A stretch of 64,000 nucleotides of DNA. Source: Flaviflexus ciconiae (GTDB lineage: Bacteria; Actinomycetota; Actinomycetes; Actinomycetales; Actinomycetaceae). Positions 25,199 through 36,524 of this stretch are shown in pieces. Where the stretch lies: positions 1,612,001-1,676,000 of the forward strand of contig NZ_CP034593.1 of the NCBI RefSeq assembly GCF_003971195.1, in the 5' to 3' direction. The notes under the pieces were generated by a model. The model did not search any database. It was not told the origin of the DNA and saw only the letters and a program-made list of their open reading frames with translations. Every line of letters begins with the position of its first letter. Positions within the stretch are counted from its first letter, which is position 1. The position numbers and the translations under genes are program-made.

Positions 25199-25603
25199 AT
25201 GAATAATAAAGGAGAGGATATTGAGCCAAAGGACAAGTTTCCCGTTCCTCCGACGCCGAAGGAGCGAGTCTCAGGTCCGTTGCCGGATCCGCAGAAGATT
25301 GCCGAGAATATTGCGCTTGGCGCCTTCGAGGTGCTTTCGGGCTATCGATCCGTCCAGCAGCTTCAACGTTGGCTCGAGCCTCAGCTCTACGTGGAGCTAG
25401 CGCAACGTGCCGGCGTGAGGTCCCGTGTGAGGGCAAAGAAGAGCCTTCCGGCGCGCGTCATCAATTCGATCACGTGCGAACCTGCCGAGGGCGTGTGCGA
25501 AGCTAGCGTGGTCGTTTGGAACATAGATCGGCCCCGAGGCTGCGCAGTGAGGCTGGCGGAGCATCGGGGCCGGTGGAGGGCTCAGGCCCTCGACGTGATC
25601 TAG
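25199..25603 (+). CDS. Rv3235-family (DUF6459) protein
   Basis: 134 residues. The N-terminal 45 residues are charged and proline-rich; the C-terminal part holds the family core: [23 protein letters not shown], a YVELAQRAG segment, and the end [11 protein letters not shown]. Rv3235-like proteins of unknown function sit beside secA in actinobacteria, as here. It converges on secA, and the two stop codons overlap within the palindrome CTAG at 25600-25603, so no terminator separates them. Confidence 0.8.
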   Translation: MNNKGEDIEPKDKFPVPPTPKERVSGPLPDPQKIAENIALGAFEVLSGYRSVQQLQRWLEPQLYVELAQRAGVRSRVRAKKSLPARVINSITCEPAEGVCEASVVVWNIDRPRGCAVRLAEHRGRWRAQALDVI

Positions 25604-28320
25604 CGGCGCTTTTTCTTAGCAGCGCGGCGCTGCGCCCGGTTCTGTCCGGGCTGGGCCGGCGCCGGGCGGGCGGGACCTGACGTCTCTTCCTTATTGGTCA
25701 TCATGCGAGACTTGGGGCGCTCAATCGAGAGGACCTTATCGGCGGCTTCCTGGCGCTTCGCCATGGCAACCGTCTCGTCCGCAGCCTCCACGGCTGCGAT
25801 CTCATCCTTTGCTACCTGCTCGTCATCGGAGGCCATCTTCAGGCCGAAGAGGTAGCGAACCGTTTCTTCCTTAATGGAGACGGACATGGCCTTAAACATG
25901 TCGTAGCCTTCCCGCTTGTACTCGACAAGCGGGTTGCGCTGCGCCATGGCACGCAGACCAATACCTTCCTTCAGGTAGTCCATCTCGTAGAGGTGCTCGC
26001 GCCACTTCCGGTCAAGAACGGTGAGGAGAACTCGACGTTCAATCTCTCTCATCTGTTCCTCGCCGAACTCGGCCTCCCGCTCCTCATACTGGGCGTGGAT
26101 ATCGTCATCGAACTCGGCGTTAAGGCGCTCAACGGTCAGGCGGTTCTTCGCCCCCACGTCCTCAAGGAGCTCCTCCGCGGTGAAGGACGGGCGGTAGACG
26201 GTCTTCATGTCCGTCCACAGCTCGTTCAGGCTCCAGTCGGTGGGATCGCCCAGCGTGTGCCCTGCGACAACGTCCTCAACGACCTGGGTCATGTAGGACT
26301 GGATCGAATCGGCGAGGTCCTCGCCTTCCAGGATCTCCCGGCGTTCCTTGTAGACGGCCGCACGCTGATCGTTCATGACGTCGTCGTACTTGAGAACGTT
26401 CTTACGAGTCTCGGCATTACGTGCCTCGATAGCGGTCTGTGCGGACTCGATCGACTTCGCCAGGATCTTGAACTCAAGGGGTTCATTCGAGGGGTGGTTG
26501 TCGGGGCTCAGCAGCTTGCTTGCCATGCCCGAGGCGAACAGGCGCATGAGCTCGTCTTCGAGCGACAGGTAAAACCTGGATTCGCCCGGGTCGCCCTGAC
26601 GGCCGGAGCGGCCTCGGAGCTGGTTGTCGATACGGCGAGACTCGTGGCGTTCCGAACCGAGCACGTATAGTCCGCCCAGTTCTTTCACCTCGTCGTGTTC
26701 GCGCGCAACGGCTTCCTTCGCGGCCTCCAAAACCTCCGGCCACGCGGCCTCGTATGCTTCCGGATCCTCAGCCGGGTCCAGGCCCTTCGCCTGCATCTGC
26801 TCAACAGCGAGGAACTCGGCATTGCCACCGAGCATAATGTCGGTGCCTCGACCGGCCATGTTTGTTGCAACGGTAACGGCACCCTTGCGTCCCGCCATCG
26901 CAACCACGGCGGCTTCGCGCTTGTGGTACTTGGCGTTGAGAACCTCGTGCTTGATCTTCCGCTTCGTCAGGAGCTTGGAGATCGCCTCGGACTTCTCCAC
27001 CGAGGTCGTACCAACGAGGACGGGCTGTCCGGCCTCGTAGCGCTCGGCAATGTCGTCGGCGATGGCCTGGAACTTGCCGGCCTCGGTTGGGTAGACGAGG
27101 TCCGTCTGGTCGATACGGATCATCGGCTTGTTCGTGGGGATCGGGACAACGCCAATGTCGTAGGTGGAGGCAAACTCTTCCGCCTCGGTTTCGGCCGTAC
27201 CGGTCATGCCGGAGATCTTCTCGTACAGGCGGAAGTAGTTCTGAAGCGTGATCGTGGCGAGAGTCTGGTTCTCGGCCTTAATCTTCACGCCTTCCTTCGC
27301 CTCGATCGCCTGGTGCATGCCCTCGTTGTAGCGACGGCCCGGCAGCACGCGTCCCGTGTGCTCATCGACGATCAGGACTTCGCCATCCATGACGATGTAG
27401 TCCTTGTCGCGCTTGAACAGCTCCTTCGCCTTGATCGCGTTGTTGATGTAGCCGATCAGCGGGGTGTTGGATGTTTCGTACAGGTTGTCGATACCGAGCT
27501 GGTCCTCGATCTTGTCGATACCGGGCTCGAGAATGCCGACGTTACGCTTCTTCTCGTCCACCTCGTAGTCGGTGTCCTTGCGGAGCTTCAAAATGATCCG
27601 CGCGAACTCCTCGTACCACTTGTTCGCATCGCCTTCGGCGGGGCCGGAGATGATCAGCGGGGTACGGGCCTCGTCAATAAGAATCGAGTCAACCTCATCG
27701 ATGATGGTGAAGTAGTGGTCCCGCTGGACGAGCTCATCGACCTTCCACGCCATGTTGTCGCGCAGGTAGTCAAAGCCAAACTCGTTGTTCGTTCCGTAGG
27801 TGATGTCGGCGGCGTACTGTTCGCGCCGCTGCGCGGGAGTCATGCCGGAGGTAATACAGCCGGTCGTCATGCCAAGGAACCGGAAGACACGTCCCATAAG
27901 GTCCGACTGGTAGGTGGCCAGGTAGTCGTTCACCGTGATGATGTGAACACCCTTACCGGTCAGCGCATTGAGGTAGGCCGGGAGGGTCGCAACAAGCGTC
28001 TTACCTTCACCGGTCTTCATCTCGGCAATGTTGCCCATGTGGAGGGCCGCGCCACCCATGATCTGCACCGTGTAATGGCGCTGCCCCAGGGTGCGCCGCG
28101 ATGCTTCACGTACAACCGCGAAAGCTTCCGGTAGGAGCGAGTCAAGGGACTCACCCTCTTCGAGTCGCGTCTTGAACTCGTCGGTCATGCCGCGCAGTTC
28201 ATCGTCGTCAAGCTCGAGGAAATCATCCTCCAGGGCATCGACCTGCTTCGCGATCGTCTGCAGTTTCTTCACAGTGCGGCCCTCGCCGGCACGGAGAATC
28301 TTGTTGAGAATCTTTGACAC
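25600..28320 (-). CDS. secA: preprotein translocase ATPase SecA
   Basis: 906 residues from GTG 28320, with AGGAG ten bases upstream. SecA drives Sec-dependent export at the inner face of the membrane. Visible motifs are Walker [21 protein letters not shown], the DEAD-like [32 protein letters not shown] and [17 protein letters not shown]. The C-terminus ends in a basic tail ([13 protein letters not shown]) without the cysteine-rich zinc motif found in many SecA proteins, as is usual for actinobacterial SecA1. TACAAT at 28361-28356 may be its -10 box. Confidence 0.97.
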   Translation of the reverse strand: MSKILNKILRAGEGRTVKKLQTIAKQVDALEDDFLELDDDELRGMTDEFKTRLEEGESLDSLLPEAFAVVREASRRTLGQRHYTVQIMGGAALHMGNIAEMKTGEGKTLVATLPAYLNALTGKGVHIITVNDYLATYQSDLMGRVFRFLGMTTGCITSGMTPAQRREQYAADITYGTNNEFGFDYLRDNMAWKVDELVQRDHYFTIIDEVDSILIDEARTPLIISGPAEGDANKWYEEFARIILKLRKDTDYEVDEKKRNVGILEPGIDKIEDQLGIDNLYETSNTPLIGYINNAIKAKELFKRDKDYIVMDGEVLIVDEHTGRVLPGRRYNEGMHQAIEAKEGVKIKAENQTLATITLQNYFRLYEKISGMTGTAETEAEEFASTYDIGVVPIPTNKPMIRIDQTDLVYPTEAGKFQAIADDIAERYEAGQPVLVGTTSVEKSEAISKLLTKRKIKHEVLNAKYHKREAAVVAMAGRKGAVTVATNMAGRGTDIMLGGNAEFLAVEQMQAKGLDPAEDPEAYEAAWPEVLEAAKEAVAREHDEVKELGGLYVLGSERHESRRIDNQLRGRSGRQGDPGESRFYLSLEDELMRLFASGMASKLLSPDNHPSNEPLEFKILAKSIESAQTAIEARNAETRKNVLKYDDVMNDQRAAVYKERREILEGEDLADSIQSYMTQVVEDVVAGHTLGDPTDWSLNELWTDMKTVYRPSFTAEELLEDVGAKNRLTVERLNAEFDDDIHAQYEEREAEFGEEQMREIERRVLLTVLDRKWREHLYEMDYLKEGIGLRAMAQRNPLVEYKREGYDMFKAMSVSIKEETVRYLFGLKMASDDEQVAKDEIAAVEAADETVAMAKRQEAADKVLSIERPKSRMMTNKEETSGPARPAPAQPGQNRAQRRAAKKKRR

Positions 28321-28375
28321 GAAATTTTACTCCTGGGAATGGGACAGCTGACAACATTGTACGGCCTATAATGCG

Positions 28376-28409
28376 ATCCGCCCGAGTTCGCGGGGGAACT
28401 CGGGCGGAT
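28376..28409 (-). terminator. terminator between the polyprenyl synthase gene and secA
   Basis: Perfect 14-bp stem, ATCCGCCCGAGTTC at 28376-28389 against 28396-28409, loop GCGGGG. It closes the long menJ-nuo-prenyl synthase unit 37 bases after its last stop. No clear U-tract follows. Confidence 0.8.
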
Positions 28410-28445
28410 ATTCGGCGTACAGCGGAGGGGTACTCCCCCGAGCCG

Positions 28446-29447
28446 TTAGCTAATGCGGTCAACCATGAGGCGAGCAAAGGCATTGAGTCCGTTACGGACC
28501 TCGCCTTCCGGAATCGCATCGAGCGATGCGACGGCCTCGTCCGACCAGGTGCGCGCCAGGTCCCTGACCTCTTCCATGACCTGATGTTCACGTAGGAGGC
28601 TGACGGACTTTGCCACGGCCTCGTCACCAACGTTACCTGCGAGCAGGTCGAGGATCTGCTGTCCAGCCTCGTCGATCGTGCCGGCGGCGGCACGCTCCTT
28701 GAGGATCAGGATCGGCATCGTCTCGACGCCTTCGCGCAGATCGGTTCCCGGGGTCTTACCGGTGACGTCGCCGTCTGACATGATGTCGATAACGTCGTCA
28801 GCGAGCTGGAAGGCCACACCGACCTTCTCGCCGAACTCGGCAACCGCTTCCGCGATCTCGGGCGAGCCGCCGGATGAATTCACGCCGTAGCGGGCCGAAG
28901 CCGCGATAAGGGAACCGGTTTTGTCGGCCAGGACGTTGATGTAGTTGTCCCGAGCAGACACGTTTTCGGGAGCGCCGAGGGTCTCGCGGAGCTGGCCGAA
29001 GCACAGCCGTTCGAAAGTGACGGCGTGAAGGCGTACCGCCTCCGGGCCAAGACCAGCGACGAGGGACGAGGCCTTCGCGAATAGCACGTCACCGGCGAGG
29101 ATCGCGGCGGAGTTCCCGGCAAGCTGCTGAGCTGAGGGCACTCCCCTCCTCATCGGTGCCTCATCCATGACGTCGTCATGGTAGAGCGTGGCGAGATGCG
29201 TGAGCTCGACGACCGCGGCTGACACCTCGGCATCCTCGTTACCCGGGTTAGGGCCGAGGAAGGACGTCAGCAGGCACAGGGCGGGGCGCAGGCGCTTGCC
29301 GCCCGCTGCCGCCAGGTGCCGCGTCAGTTCGTCAACGTCGGGTTCGGGTGACCTGACCGCCTCCTGGAGACGCGTTTCCACGCTCTCCATGAGTTCGGAC
29401 AGACTTTCGTTCAGGCTGCCGGTGGCGCTGACGAGTTCTTCGATCAC
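28446..29447 (-). CDS. trans long-chain polyprenyl diphosphate synthase (menaquinone side chain)
   Basis: 333 residues. It extends allylic diphosphates with IPP to the long side chain. Both aspartate-rich motifs are present: YHDDVMDEAPMRRG and LADDVIDIMSDG. GGKRLRPALCLL marks the IPP site. The start overlaps the nuoN stop by four bases, so it is translated with complex I. Chain length cannot be read safely; hepta- to decaprenyl synthases look alike. It probably supplies the substrate for MenA, whose product is later saturated by MenJ. Confidence 0.9.
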   Translation of the reverse strand: MIEELVSATGSLNESLSELMESVETRLQEAVRSPEPDVDELTRHLAAAGGKRLRPALCLLTSFLGPNPGNEDAEVSAAVVELTHLATLYHDDVMDEAPMRRGVPSAQQLAGNSAAILAGDVLFAKASSLVAGLGPEAVRLHAVTFERLCFGQLRETLGAPENVSARDNYINVLADKTGSLIAASARYGVNSSGGSPEIAEAVAEFGEKVGVAFQLADDVIDIMSDGDVTGKTPGTDLREGVETMPILILKERAAAGTIDEAGQQILDLLAGNVGDEAVAKSVSLLREHQVMEEVRDLARTWSDEAVASLDAIPEGEVRNGLNAFARLMVDRIS

Positions 29448-31006
29448 GGGAGTAGCACCGCCGCGTTTCCAATGAGGTCAAGGACAGGTCCGGGGAACAC
29501 ACCGAGTGCGATGGTCGCGATAGCTGCGATGACGATCGCCACGAGGCTCATGCCCTCCGAGGAGACTACCGTCGTCCGCTCGTCCGAATCCTCAAAGAAC
29601 ATGAGGACGACGAGACGGAAGTAGAAGAACGCGGTCGCTGCGGATGCAAGAACGGCGATGACAACCAGCGGCCATGCCCCGCCCTCAATACCGGCGGCGA
29701 AGGCGGTGAACTTACCGACGAAGCCACCCGTGAGCGGAATACCGGCAAACGAGAGGAGGAAGATCAGCATCGACACGGCAAGTGCGGGCTTGCGCTTGCC
29801 GAGCCCGGCCCATGCCTTGAGCGAGGTTGCCTCGCCCGTGATGTTGCCGTTTGAGTCCTTCTCGCGAACGAGGGTGACGATGCCGAAGGCACCGACCGTT
29901 GCTACGCCGTAGGCCAGGAGGTAGAACAGCGTGGCGCTGATGCCCGAGATCTCGAACGACGTGGCCGCGATCAGGACGAAGCCCGCGTGGGCGATCGACG
30001 AGTAGGCAAGCATGCGCTTAATGTCGGTCTGAATGATACCGAGAACGGTACCGACCAGCATCGTCACGATGATGATGACCCAGAGGAGAACCTCGAGGTC
30101 GCCCGCCATGCCCGGGGCAATGACGTAGAGGAACCGGATCATTGCCGCAAAGGCAGCGATCTTCGTGCCTGCCGCCATGAAGCCCGTGATCGGGGTCGGA
30201 GCGCCCTGGTACACGTCCGGGGTCCAGGAGTGGAACGGAACGGCACCGACCTTGAAGAGTAGGCCGACGAGGACGAAGACAATGCCGATGATGAGCATCC
30301 ACTCCATGCCGACCGTCGCCGTTGTTGCCTGAGCAACCTCGGAGTAGCGGACGGATCCGGAGAATCCGAACAGGAGGGCAACGCCCATGAGGAAGAAGGC
30401 CGACGAGAACGCACCGAGCAGGAAGTACTTGAGTGCGGCCTCCTGCGAGATGAGGCGCTTGCGGCGTGACATGCCCGACAGGATGTAAAGCGGCAGCGAG
30501 AGAACTTCGAGGGCGATGAACAGCGTCAGCAGGTCGCCCGCTGCGGGGAAGGCCAGCATGCCGGTGACGGCGAACAGAACGAGGGGGTAAACCTCGGTCT
30601 GCTGAACGCCGGCACGGATGAGCTCGCGCTCCTCCTGAGAACCGGGACGGGTTGCTGCCGATGCCGCGAAGGAACCTTCGCGGGTCTGCGTGCGGTCGGC
30701 GATAACGAAGGCCGCGAGCAGAGCGGAGACAAGGACAATGCCTTGGGCCATGAGGGTGAAGGGATCCTCGATGAGCTGTCCGCCCACAACTGCCTGCGCG
30801 TCTTCGGTGTCAACAACGGTCCAGCGCCACACGACGGAGACAAGCGCTCCGGCGAGGGCAAGGAACGTGATCGTCACCTGGACGGAGCGACGGGAGTTAC
30901 GCGGAGCGAAGGCCTCGACCAGGACTCCGAGAACGGCGGCACCCATGACCACGAGGATCGGAGTGAGTGCTGCCCAATCGATATCTGGGGTCACAAAGTT
31001 AGTCAC
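29444..31006 (-). CDS. nuoN: NADH-quinone oxidoreductase subunit N
   Basis: 520 residues, about 14 membrane helices. It is one of three antiporter-like proton-pumping subunits in the membrane arm. The LFIALEVLSLPLYILSG segment carries the conserved helix-5 glutamate region and FHSWTPDVYQGAPTPITGFM the loop typical of NuoN. The start GTG overlaps the nuoM stop (GTGA). Confidence 0.96.
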   Translation of the reverse strand: MTNFVTPDIDWAALTPILVVMGAAVLGVLVEAFAPRNSRRSVQVTITFLALAGALVSVVWRWTVVDTEDAQAVVGGQLIEDPFTLMAQGIVLVSALLAAFVIADRTQTREGSFAASAATRPGSQEERELIRAGVQQTEVYPLVLFAVTGMLAFPAAGDLLTLFIALEVLSLPLYILSGMSRRKRLISQEAALKYFLLGAFSSAFFLMGVALLFGFSGSVRYSEVAQATTATVGMEWMLIIGIVFVLVGLLFKVGAVPFHSWTPDVYQGAPTPITGFMAAGTKIAAFAAMIRFLYVIAPGMAGDLEVLLWVIIIVTMLVGTVLGIIQTDIKRMLAYSSIAHAGFVLIAATSFEISGISATLFYLLAYGVATVGAFGIVTLVREKDSNGNITGEATSLKAWAGLGKRKPALAVSMLIFLLSFAGIPLTGGFVGKFTAFAAGIEGGAWPLVVIAVLASAATAFFYFRLVVLMFFEDSDERTTVVSSEGMSLVAIVIAAIATIALGVFPGPVLDLIGNAAVLLP

Positions 31007-32562
31007 TTGAGGTTCCCTTCGGTGAGCGCGGACGTAGCAAATGCGTTATCCGCGACGATGACGGCGGACTGTTCCGCGACCGGCTCAACGATCTCGATGA
31101 TCGGGCCGGGGACGAAGCCGAGGGCCAGCATCAGGGCCACGAGAACACCGGTGACGGTCTTCTCGGAGACTCCCAGGTCCTTGACCTCGATGGCGGGCCG
31201 CGGTCCGGTGAATACCCGCTGGTACGGCAGGAGAATGTACAGAGCCGCGAGGATAACGCCGATGACGGAGATGCCTGCGATAAGCTTCGAGACCTCGAAC
31301 GTTCCGGCCAGGACCATGAACTCGGGAACGAAGCCCGACAGGCCCGGCAGGGACAGGGTCGCAAGACCGGCGATGAGGAAGCCGCCCGCAAGCAACGGGG
31401 TGACGCGCTGCCAGCCACCGTAGTCGGTCACCATCTGCGAGCCGCCCCTCTTTGCGAGGTAGCCAACGATGAGGAACAGCGCTGCCGTTCCCACACCGTG
31501 CGCAACCATGTACAGGATCGCGCCGGTCATGGCGGTCTCGGATCCGGAGAAGATACCCATCACCATGAAGCCGAAGTGCGACACCGAGGTGAACGCGATG
31601 AGGCGCATGAGGTCCTTCGAAGCGATGGCCATGAAGCCACCCCAGATGATCGAGATCAGAGCCAGGATCATGATGACCGGCGCTGCGTCCTGTGCGGCGC
31701 CCGGGAAGAGCGGAAGACACAGGGCGATCATGCCGTAGGTGCCGACCTTGTCGAGGACGCCGACGAGCAGCGCGGATGTTCCGGCCGGTGCCTCTTCCGT
31801 TGCGTCGGGGAGCCACGTGTGGACCGGGAACATCGGGGCCTTCACCGCGAACGCGATGAAGAAGGACAGGAACATGAGCATCTGTGCTGTCTGCGAGCCG
31901 TCAACCGAGCCTGCCAGATTGGCGATGAGGAAGCCTTCGGGTCCACCCGGTCCGGAGACGTACGCGGCGACAACGCCGACAAGCATGACGAGTCCGCCAG
32001 CAAGCGAGTACAGCAGGAACTTCAGTGCCGCTGCCTTGCGCTTCGGGCCACCGTAAGAGCCAATCAGGAAGTAGACCGGGATGAGCATTGCTTCGAAGAG
32101 CACGTAGAACAGGAACACGTCCTGCGCCGCGAAGATCGCGATCATGACGGCTTCGAGAGCAAGGACCCAGGCGACGTAACCGGCGTCGCGGCGGCCGCTC
32201 TGCTCCTCGTGAGGACGCAGGAAGCGATCCGAGTCAGCCGTGAGGATGACGAGCGGGACGAGCACGACGGCAAGGCCGATCATGACCGCCCCCATGCCGT
32301 TCACGCCCCATGCGAGCGAAACGCCAATCGACGGGATCCACGAGTAGGTCTCGGCCAGCTGGACGGTGCCAGCGGTTGCCGTGTCGAACTCGGAGACGAA
32401 TGCGATGATCGCACCCGCTAGGACCAGGACTGAGACGACGACGCCATAGGTCTTCGCCTGACGGTGGAGCGGCTTGACGGCGGCCAGGATAATGGCTGCG
32501 ACCAAGGGCACCAGGATTAGGACAGTCAGCCAGGGAAAGGCTGCCGTTTGTGGGGTATCCAT
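31003..32562 (-). CDS. nuoM: NADH-quinone oxidoreductase subunit M
   Basis: 519 residues from ATG 32562, with AGAGG upstream; the frame extends to 32628 but that part overlaps the nuoL end. Antiporter-like subunit: FYVLFEAMLIPVYFLIGSYGG carries the essential glutamate, and FPVHTWLPDATEEAPAGTSALL the helix 7-8 lysine-containing region pattern. It sits between L and N in the distal membrane arm. Confidence 0.96.
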   Translation of the reverse strand: MDTPQTAAFPWLTVLILVPLVAAIILAAVKPLHRQAKTYGVVVSVLVLAGAIIAFVSEFDTATAGTVQLAETYSWIPSIGVSLAWGVNGMGAVMIGLAVVLVPLVILTADSDRFLRPHEEQSGRRDAGYVAWVLALEAVMIAIFAAQDVFLFYVLFEAMLIPVYFLIGSYGGPKRKAAALKFLLYSLAGGLVMLVGVVAAYVSGPGGPEGFLIANLAGSVDGSQTAQMLMFLSFFIAFAVKAPMFPVHTWLPDATEEAPAGTSALLVGVLDKVGTYGMIALCLPLFPGAAQDAAPVIMILALISIIWGGFMAIASKDLMRLIAFTSVSHFGFMVMGIFSGSETAMTGAILYMVAHGVGTAALFLIVGYLAKRGGSQMVTDYGGWQRVTPLLAGGFLIAGLATLSLPGLSGFVPEFMVLAGTFEVSKLIAGISVIGVILAALYILLPYQRVFTGPRPAIEVKDLGVSEKTVTGVLVALMLALGFVPGPIIEIVEPVAEQSAVIVADNAFATSALTEGNLK

Positions 32563-32587
32563 GTAACCTCTATTCCTCCAGTCCCGG

Positions 32588-34510
32588 TCAGATCCGCGCC
32601 GCGAGGGCCAGGATGACGACGACGACAATACCGAGCGTCATAACACCCGCGTAGCTTCGTGCGTAACCGTTTTGGATCTTGCCGATGCTGCGTCCCACGG
32701 AGCCGAAGCTCCGTGCCACAGCCATGACGAGGCCGTCGATGAGGCCCCGATCGGTCCCGTCCACGCCGCGCGTCAGCCACTGGCCGGGGCGCATGAACAG
32801 GTTCTCGTTGATGGCGTCCTGGTGCAGGTCGTTGCGGGCAGCGTTGACCAGGACATTGGCGGCAGGTGCCTTCGCGGGCACGTCGTTGCGAACGTACATG
32901 ACGTAGGCAACGGCAACGCCGATGGCGACGAGCGTTAGGGTCAGCCCGATGATCACGGGGACCGGGATAACCGGCTCCAGGTGCTCAACGGCTCCGGTGA
33001 CCGGCTCGAGGAACGTGACGAAGCGATCTCCAGCATCGAGGAACCAGCCCAGTCCAACGGATCCGATGGCCAGGATGATCATGGGGATCGTCATGAGAGC
33101 CGGGGACTCGTGCGGGTGCTTAGCATTCGGGCCTTCGGAGCTCCAGCGGGGCTTACCGTGGAAGACCATGAAGAACAGCCTCGACATGTAGAAGGCGGTT
33201 AGTCCGGCGACCAGCAGTGTTGCGGTACCGAACACCCAGGGCTGCCAGCCCTCGCCGACAAACGCGGCCTCGATAATGTAGTCCTTCGAGTAGAAGCCAG
33301 ACAGGAACGGGAAACCAATAATGGCAAGGTAGCCCAGTCCGAACGTCACCCAGGTGACCTTCATGTGCTTCCACAGTCCGCCGAAGCCTCGCATGTCGAC
33401 CTCGTCGTTCATCGCATGCATGACGGAGCCAGCTCCGAGGAACATGCCGGCCTTGAAGAAGCCGTGCGTGACGAGGTGGAAGATGGCGAATGCGGCACCG
33501 ATCGGGCCAAGGCCCGCAGCCAGCATCATGTAACCGATCTGGGACATGGTCGATGCTGCCAGCACCTTCTTCATGTCGTCCTTCGCGGAACCGACGATGG
33601 CACCGAAGATCAGCGTGATCGTACCGATGATGGCAACCAGTAGCTGAGCGGTGGGTGCGCCCTCGAAGATGAAACCGGAACGGACCATGAGGTAGACACC
33701 GGCGGTCACCATGGTGGCGGCGTGGATGAGGGCGGAGACCGGGGTCGGGCCCGCCATTGCGTCACCGAGCCATGCCTGGAGGGGGAACTGTGCGGACTTA
33801 CCGCACGCAGCTACCAGTAGGAAGATGCCGATCGCGGTGAGGACGCCCTCGCTGGCGCCACCAGCGGCACCGGCCACACCGTCGAAGCTGACGGTGCCGA
33901 ACGAGGCGAACATGGTCATCATGGCGAGCAGCATGCCCATGTCACCGACACGGTTCATGACGAATGCCTTCTTGCCTGCGGTCGCGTACTCGGGGACCTG
34001 GTTCCAGAATCCGATGAGCAGGTACGAGGCAAGGCCCACGCCCTCCCAGCCCACGAAGAGGACCAGGTAGGAGTTACCAAGAACAAGGAGGAGCATCGAG
34101 GCAACGAATAGGTTGAGGTAGGCAAAAAACCGGCGACGGTCCCTGTCCTTCTCCATGTACGCCACCGAGTAGATGTGAATGAGCGTGCCAACGAACGTCA
34201 CAAGAAGAACGAACGTGATCGACAACGGGTCAACCCGGAAGCCCAGCGCAACATCGAGGTCCCCGCCGGGGATCCACTCGTAAAGGATGTGCTCCTGAAT
34301 ACGATTCGAAGAATCCTGGCCCAGCAGGTCAAGCGCGGCCATGACGCCGATAACGAGGGAGCCGAGGGAGGCAAGGATGCCCAGCCAGTGGCCCCAGCGG
34401 TTAGCGCCCTTCCCCGCGAGGAGAAGGATGCCTGCGCTGACGAGCGGAATGGCGACGGCGAGCCAGATGAGCTCCACGTTGCCGGTTGCTGCGATTGCGT
34501 TAGTAGTCAC
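32588..34510 (-). CDS. nuoL: NADH-quinone oxidoreductase subunit L
   Basis: 640 residues from GTG 34510, behind GGGGGTAG. It is the terminal antiporter-like subunit, with the long lateral helix region at the C-terminus. Motifs are [45 protein letters not shown] in two blocks, and [17 protein letters not shown]. It lies 12 bases after nuoK. Confidence 0.96.
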   Translation of the reverse strand: MTTNAIAATGNVELIWLAVAIPLVSAGILLLAGKGANRWGHWLGILASLGSLVIGVMAALDLLGQDSSNRIQEHILYEWIPGGDLDVALGFRVDPLSITFVLLVTFVGTLIHIYSVAYMEKDRDRRRFFAYLNLFVASMLLLVLGNSYLVLFVGWEGVGLASYLLIGFWNQVPEYATAGKKAFVMNRVGDMGMLLAMMTMFASFGTVSFDGVAGAAGGASEGVLTAIGIFLLVAACGKSAQFPLQAWLGDAMAGPTPVSALIHAATMVTAGVYLMVRSGFIFEGAPTAQLLVAIIGTITLIFGAIVGSAKDDMKKVLAASTMSQIGYMMLAAGLGPIGAAFAIFHLVTHGFFKAGMFLGAGSVMHAMNDEVDMRGFGGLWKHMKVTWVTFGLGYLAIIGFPFLSGFYSKDYIIEAAFVGEGWQPWVFGTATLLVAGLTAFYMSRLFFMVFHGKPRWSSEGPNAKHPHESPALMTIPMIILAIGSVGLGWFLDAGDRFVTFLEPVTGAVEHLEPVIPVPVIIGLTLTLVAIGVAVAYVMYVRNDVPAKAPAANVLVNAARNDLHQDAINENLFMRPGQWLTRGVDGTDRGLIDGLVMAVARSFGSVGRSIGKIQNGYARSYAGVMTLGIVVVVILALAARI

Positions 34511-34522
34511 AATCTACCCCCG

Positions 34523-34822
34523 TCAGTTCTTGAGCAGGTTCGGCGCGTCAACGGACGCGGACCTGCGGGTTCGGAAGATGGACACGATGATGCCCAGGCC
34601 AATGACGACCTCGGCGGCGGCGACAACCATGACGAAGAACGCCACCGTCTGGCCCGTAATGTCCCCGTGCATGCGGGCGAACGTGACGAGCGCCAGATTG
34701 CACGAGTTCAGCATGAGCTCAACACCCATGAGGGCAATTATCGCGTTGCGCCGGGTGAGAACGGCTACCGCACCGATGGCAAACAGAATGAATGCCAGCA
34801 CTGCGTAATTCATGAGGCTCAC
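34523..34822 (-). CDS. nuoK: NADH-quinone oxidoreductase subunit K
   Basis: 99 residues with three membrane helices. The conserved glutamates lie in [17 protein letters not shown] and [13 protein letters not shown]. It belongs to the membrane arm E-channel region. The start overlaps the nuoJ stop by four bases. Confidence 0.95.
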   Translation of the reverse strand: MSLMNYAVLAFILFAIGAVAVLTRRNAIIALMGVELMLNSCNLALVTFARMHGDITGQTVAFFVMVVAAAEVVIGLGIIVSIFRTRRSASVDAPNLLKN

Positions 34823-35856
34823 TTGTTCTCCTCCTTCGAAGACTCCGGCTTGACCTCTTCGGCCGCCTGCGTCTCCGCTGCGGTCGGGACCTCATCGGAC
34901 TGTGAGTCCTCATCGAAGGCCGGGCCGGTTGCGGAGATCTCGGTCGACTGGGTCGGGGCAAGCGGGGCCTTGGCGCCCGGCATACCCGGCAGGCCAACCT
35001 GGCCGATCTTGCCGAACGTGGTCGGGCCGTCGAGGCCCGGACGCTCGTCGCTTGCGCGCGCAATGCGCTCGACCGTCCTGGGCGAGATCTCGCCAACGGT
35101 ACGGGCCTGGCCGCGGATGCGGAGGATGCGGGAGACGGATTCCTCGACGGGCCTGCCGCCCGCGGTGAGGGCCGGGTTCGTCGACGAGTTCGATTCGGCA
35201 AACAAGCCCGCGTTGGGGGCCTGGCCGGGGTGCACGCCGGACTCGGCGTACGCCATCATCTTTTCGTTCGCGACATCCAGCTGCGTCTTACGCGGCTTCA
35301 GCTTCTCGCGGTGCGTGAGAACCATGGCTCCCATCGCTGCCGTAATGAGCAGGGCGCCCGAAAGCTCCATGGCGATCACGTGGTTACCGAAGATGTCGGT
35401 GGCTACAGCAACGGGGTTGGACTCTGCGTTGACCTCTGCCATGCCAACCGGGGTCGGCAGGTCGGTTGCTGTAAAGACAGCACCCGCAAGCACGAGGACA
35501 ATACCGATGCCGCCGAGGGCGGCAACCCAACGCTGGCCCTTGATTGACTCAACGATCGAGTCGGAGGAGTCAACGCCCACGAGCATGAGGACGAAGAGGA
35601 AGAGCATCATGATTGCGCCGGTGTAGACGATCACCTGGACAACACCGAGGAACGGTGCTTCGAGGGCCGTGTAAATGAAGGCGAGCATGACCATGACGAA
35701 GACGACGGAGATCGTTGCGTATACGGCCTTCTTGGCGAACAGCAGGCCGAGAGCCGCGATCACCATGAGAGGCGCCAGCACCCAGAAGAGAATGGTCTCT
35801 CCCGTGGTGACGGTCCCGGTGACCGGGTCAATCCCGGCGCTCAGGAACGGATTCAC
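34819..35856 (-). CDS. nuoJ: NADH-quinone oxidoreductase subunit J with long C-terminal tail
   Basis: 345 residues. The first 175 or so form the usual five-helix NuoJ, with [21 protein letters not shown] the signature helix. The remaining 170 residues are a hydrophilic, probably disordered tail rich in Pro, Ala, Thr and Glu, ending in [13 protein letters not shown]. Most NuoJ proteins are 160-270 residues, so the tail is on the long side even for actinobacteria. It overlaps nuoI by four bases. Confidence 0.94.
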   Translation of the reverse strand: MNPFLSAGIDPVTGTVTTGETILFWVLAPLMVIAALGLLFAKKAVYATISVVFVMVMLAFIYTALEAPFLGVVQVIVYTGAIMMLFLFVLMLVGVDSSDSIVESIKGQRWVAALGGIGIVLVLAGAVFTATDLPTPVGMAEVNAESNPVAVATDIFGNHVIAMELSGALLITAAMGAMVLTHREKLKPRKTQLDVANEKMMAYAESGVHPGQAPNAGLFAESNSSTNPALTAGGRPVEESVSRILRIRGQARTVGEISPRTVERIARASDERPGLDGPTTFGKIGQVGLPGMPGAKAPLAPTQSTEISATGPAFDEDSQSDEVPTAAETQAAEEVKPESSKEENK

Positions 35857-36524
35857 TTCGCTGCCTCCTCAACGGGACGCGCAGCCTTGAGAGTCGGGTC
35901 GTCGGGACGGCGCTCTGCCACCCAGTCGATCTGCTCCTTGGTCGGTCCCGTGACCTCGTTGCGGTAGTAGTCGTCATCGGTCGTGCCCTCCACCATCGGG
36001 TGGGGCGCAGCCAGCATGCCATCGAGCATCGGGGCCAGGAGGTCCTGCTTCTCGAAAATGAGGGACTCGCGAGTCGGTCCCACGAGGGAGTCGAACTCGT
36101 TCGTCATCGTCAGTGCGCGCGTCGGGCAGGCCTGAATGCAGAGCCCGCACAGAATGCAGCGCAGGTAGTTGATCTGGTAGACCGCTCCGTAGCGCTCACC
36201 CGGTGCGTACTGCTCATCCGGGGTGTTCGCGCCAGCCTCAACGTAAATCGCGTCGGCCGGGCACGCCCATGCGCACAGTTCACATCCGATGCAGCGCTCC
36301 AGGCCGTCCGCGTAACGGTTCAGCTGGTGCCTGCCGTGGAAGCGCGGCTGGGTCGGGGTCCTCTTGAAGGGGTACTCCTCAGTTGCGGCCGGGCGGAACA
36401 TCGACGAAAACGTGACGCCGAAGCCAGCGACCGGGGCAAAGAACCTGCCGATCGCTCCCTTCTTCTTCGGGCTGTACAGTGCCGGATCAACCGGGCGGCG
36501 ATCCGAGGACTGGTTGTCACTCAT
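35853..36524 (-). CDS. nuoI: NADH-quinone oxidoreductase subunit I (2x[4Fe-4S])
   Basis: 223 residues from ATG 36524; the open frame continues upstream through nuoH but that part is a shadow. The two ferredoxin-type clusters N6a and N6b are bound by [18 protein letters not shown] and [17 protein letters not shown] short hydrophobic stretch before them ([16 protein letters not shown]) docks it to the membrane arm. The start overlaps the nuoH end by eight bases. Confidence 0.95.
   Translation of the reverse strand: MSDNQSSDRRPVDPALYSPKKKGAIGRFFAPVAGFGVTFSSMFRPAATEEYPFKRTPTQPRFHGRHQLNRYADGLERCIGCELCAWACPADAIYVEAGANTPDEQYAPGERYGAVYQINYLRCILCGLCIQACPTRALTMTNEFDSLVGPTRESLIFEKQDLLAPMLDGMLAAPHPMVEGTTDDDYYRNEVTGPTKEQIDWVAERRPDDPTLKAARPVEEAAK

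Noticed and set aside
26695..28134. 479-codon open frame on the plus strand
   Set aside because: Antisense to secA, which is unambiguous.
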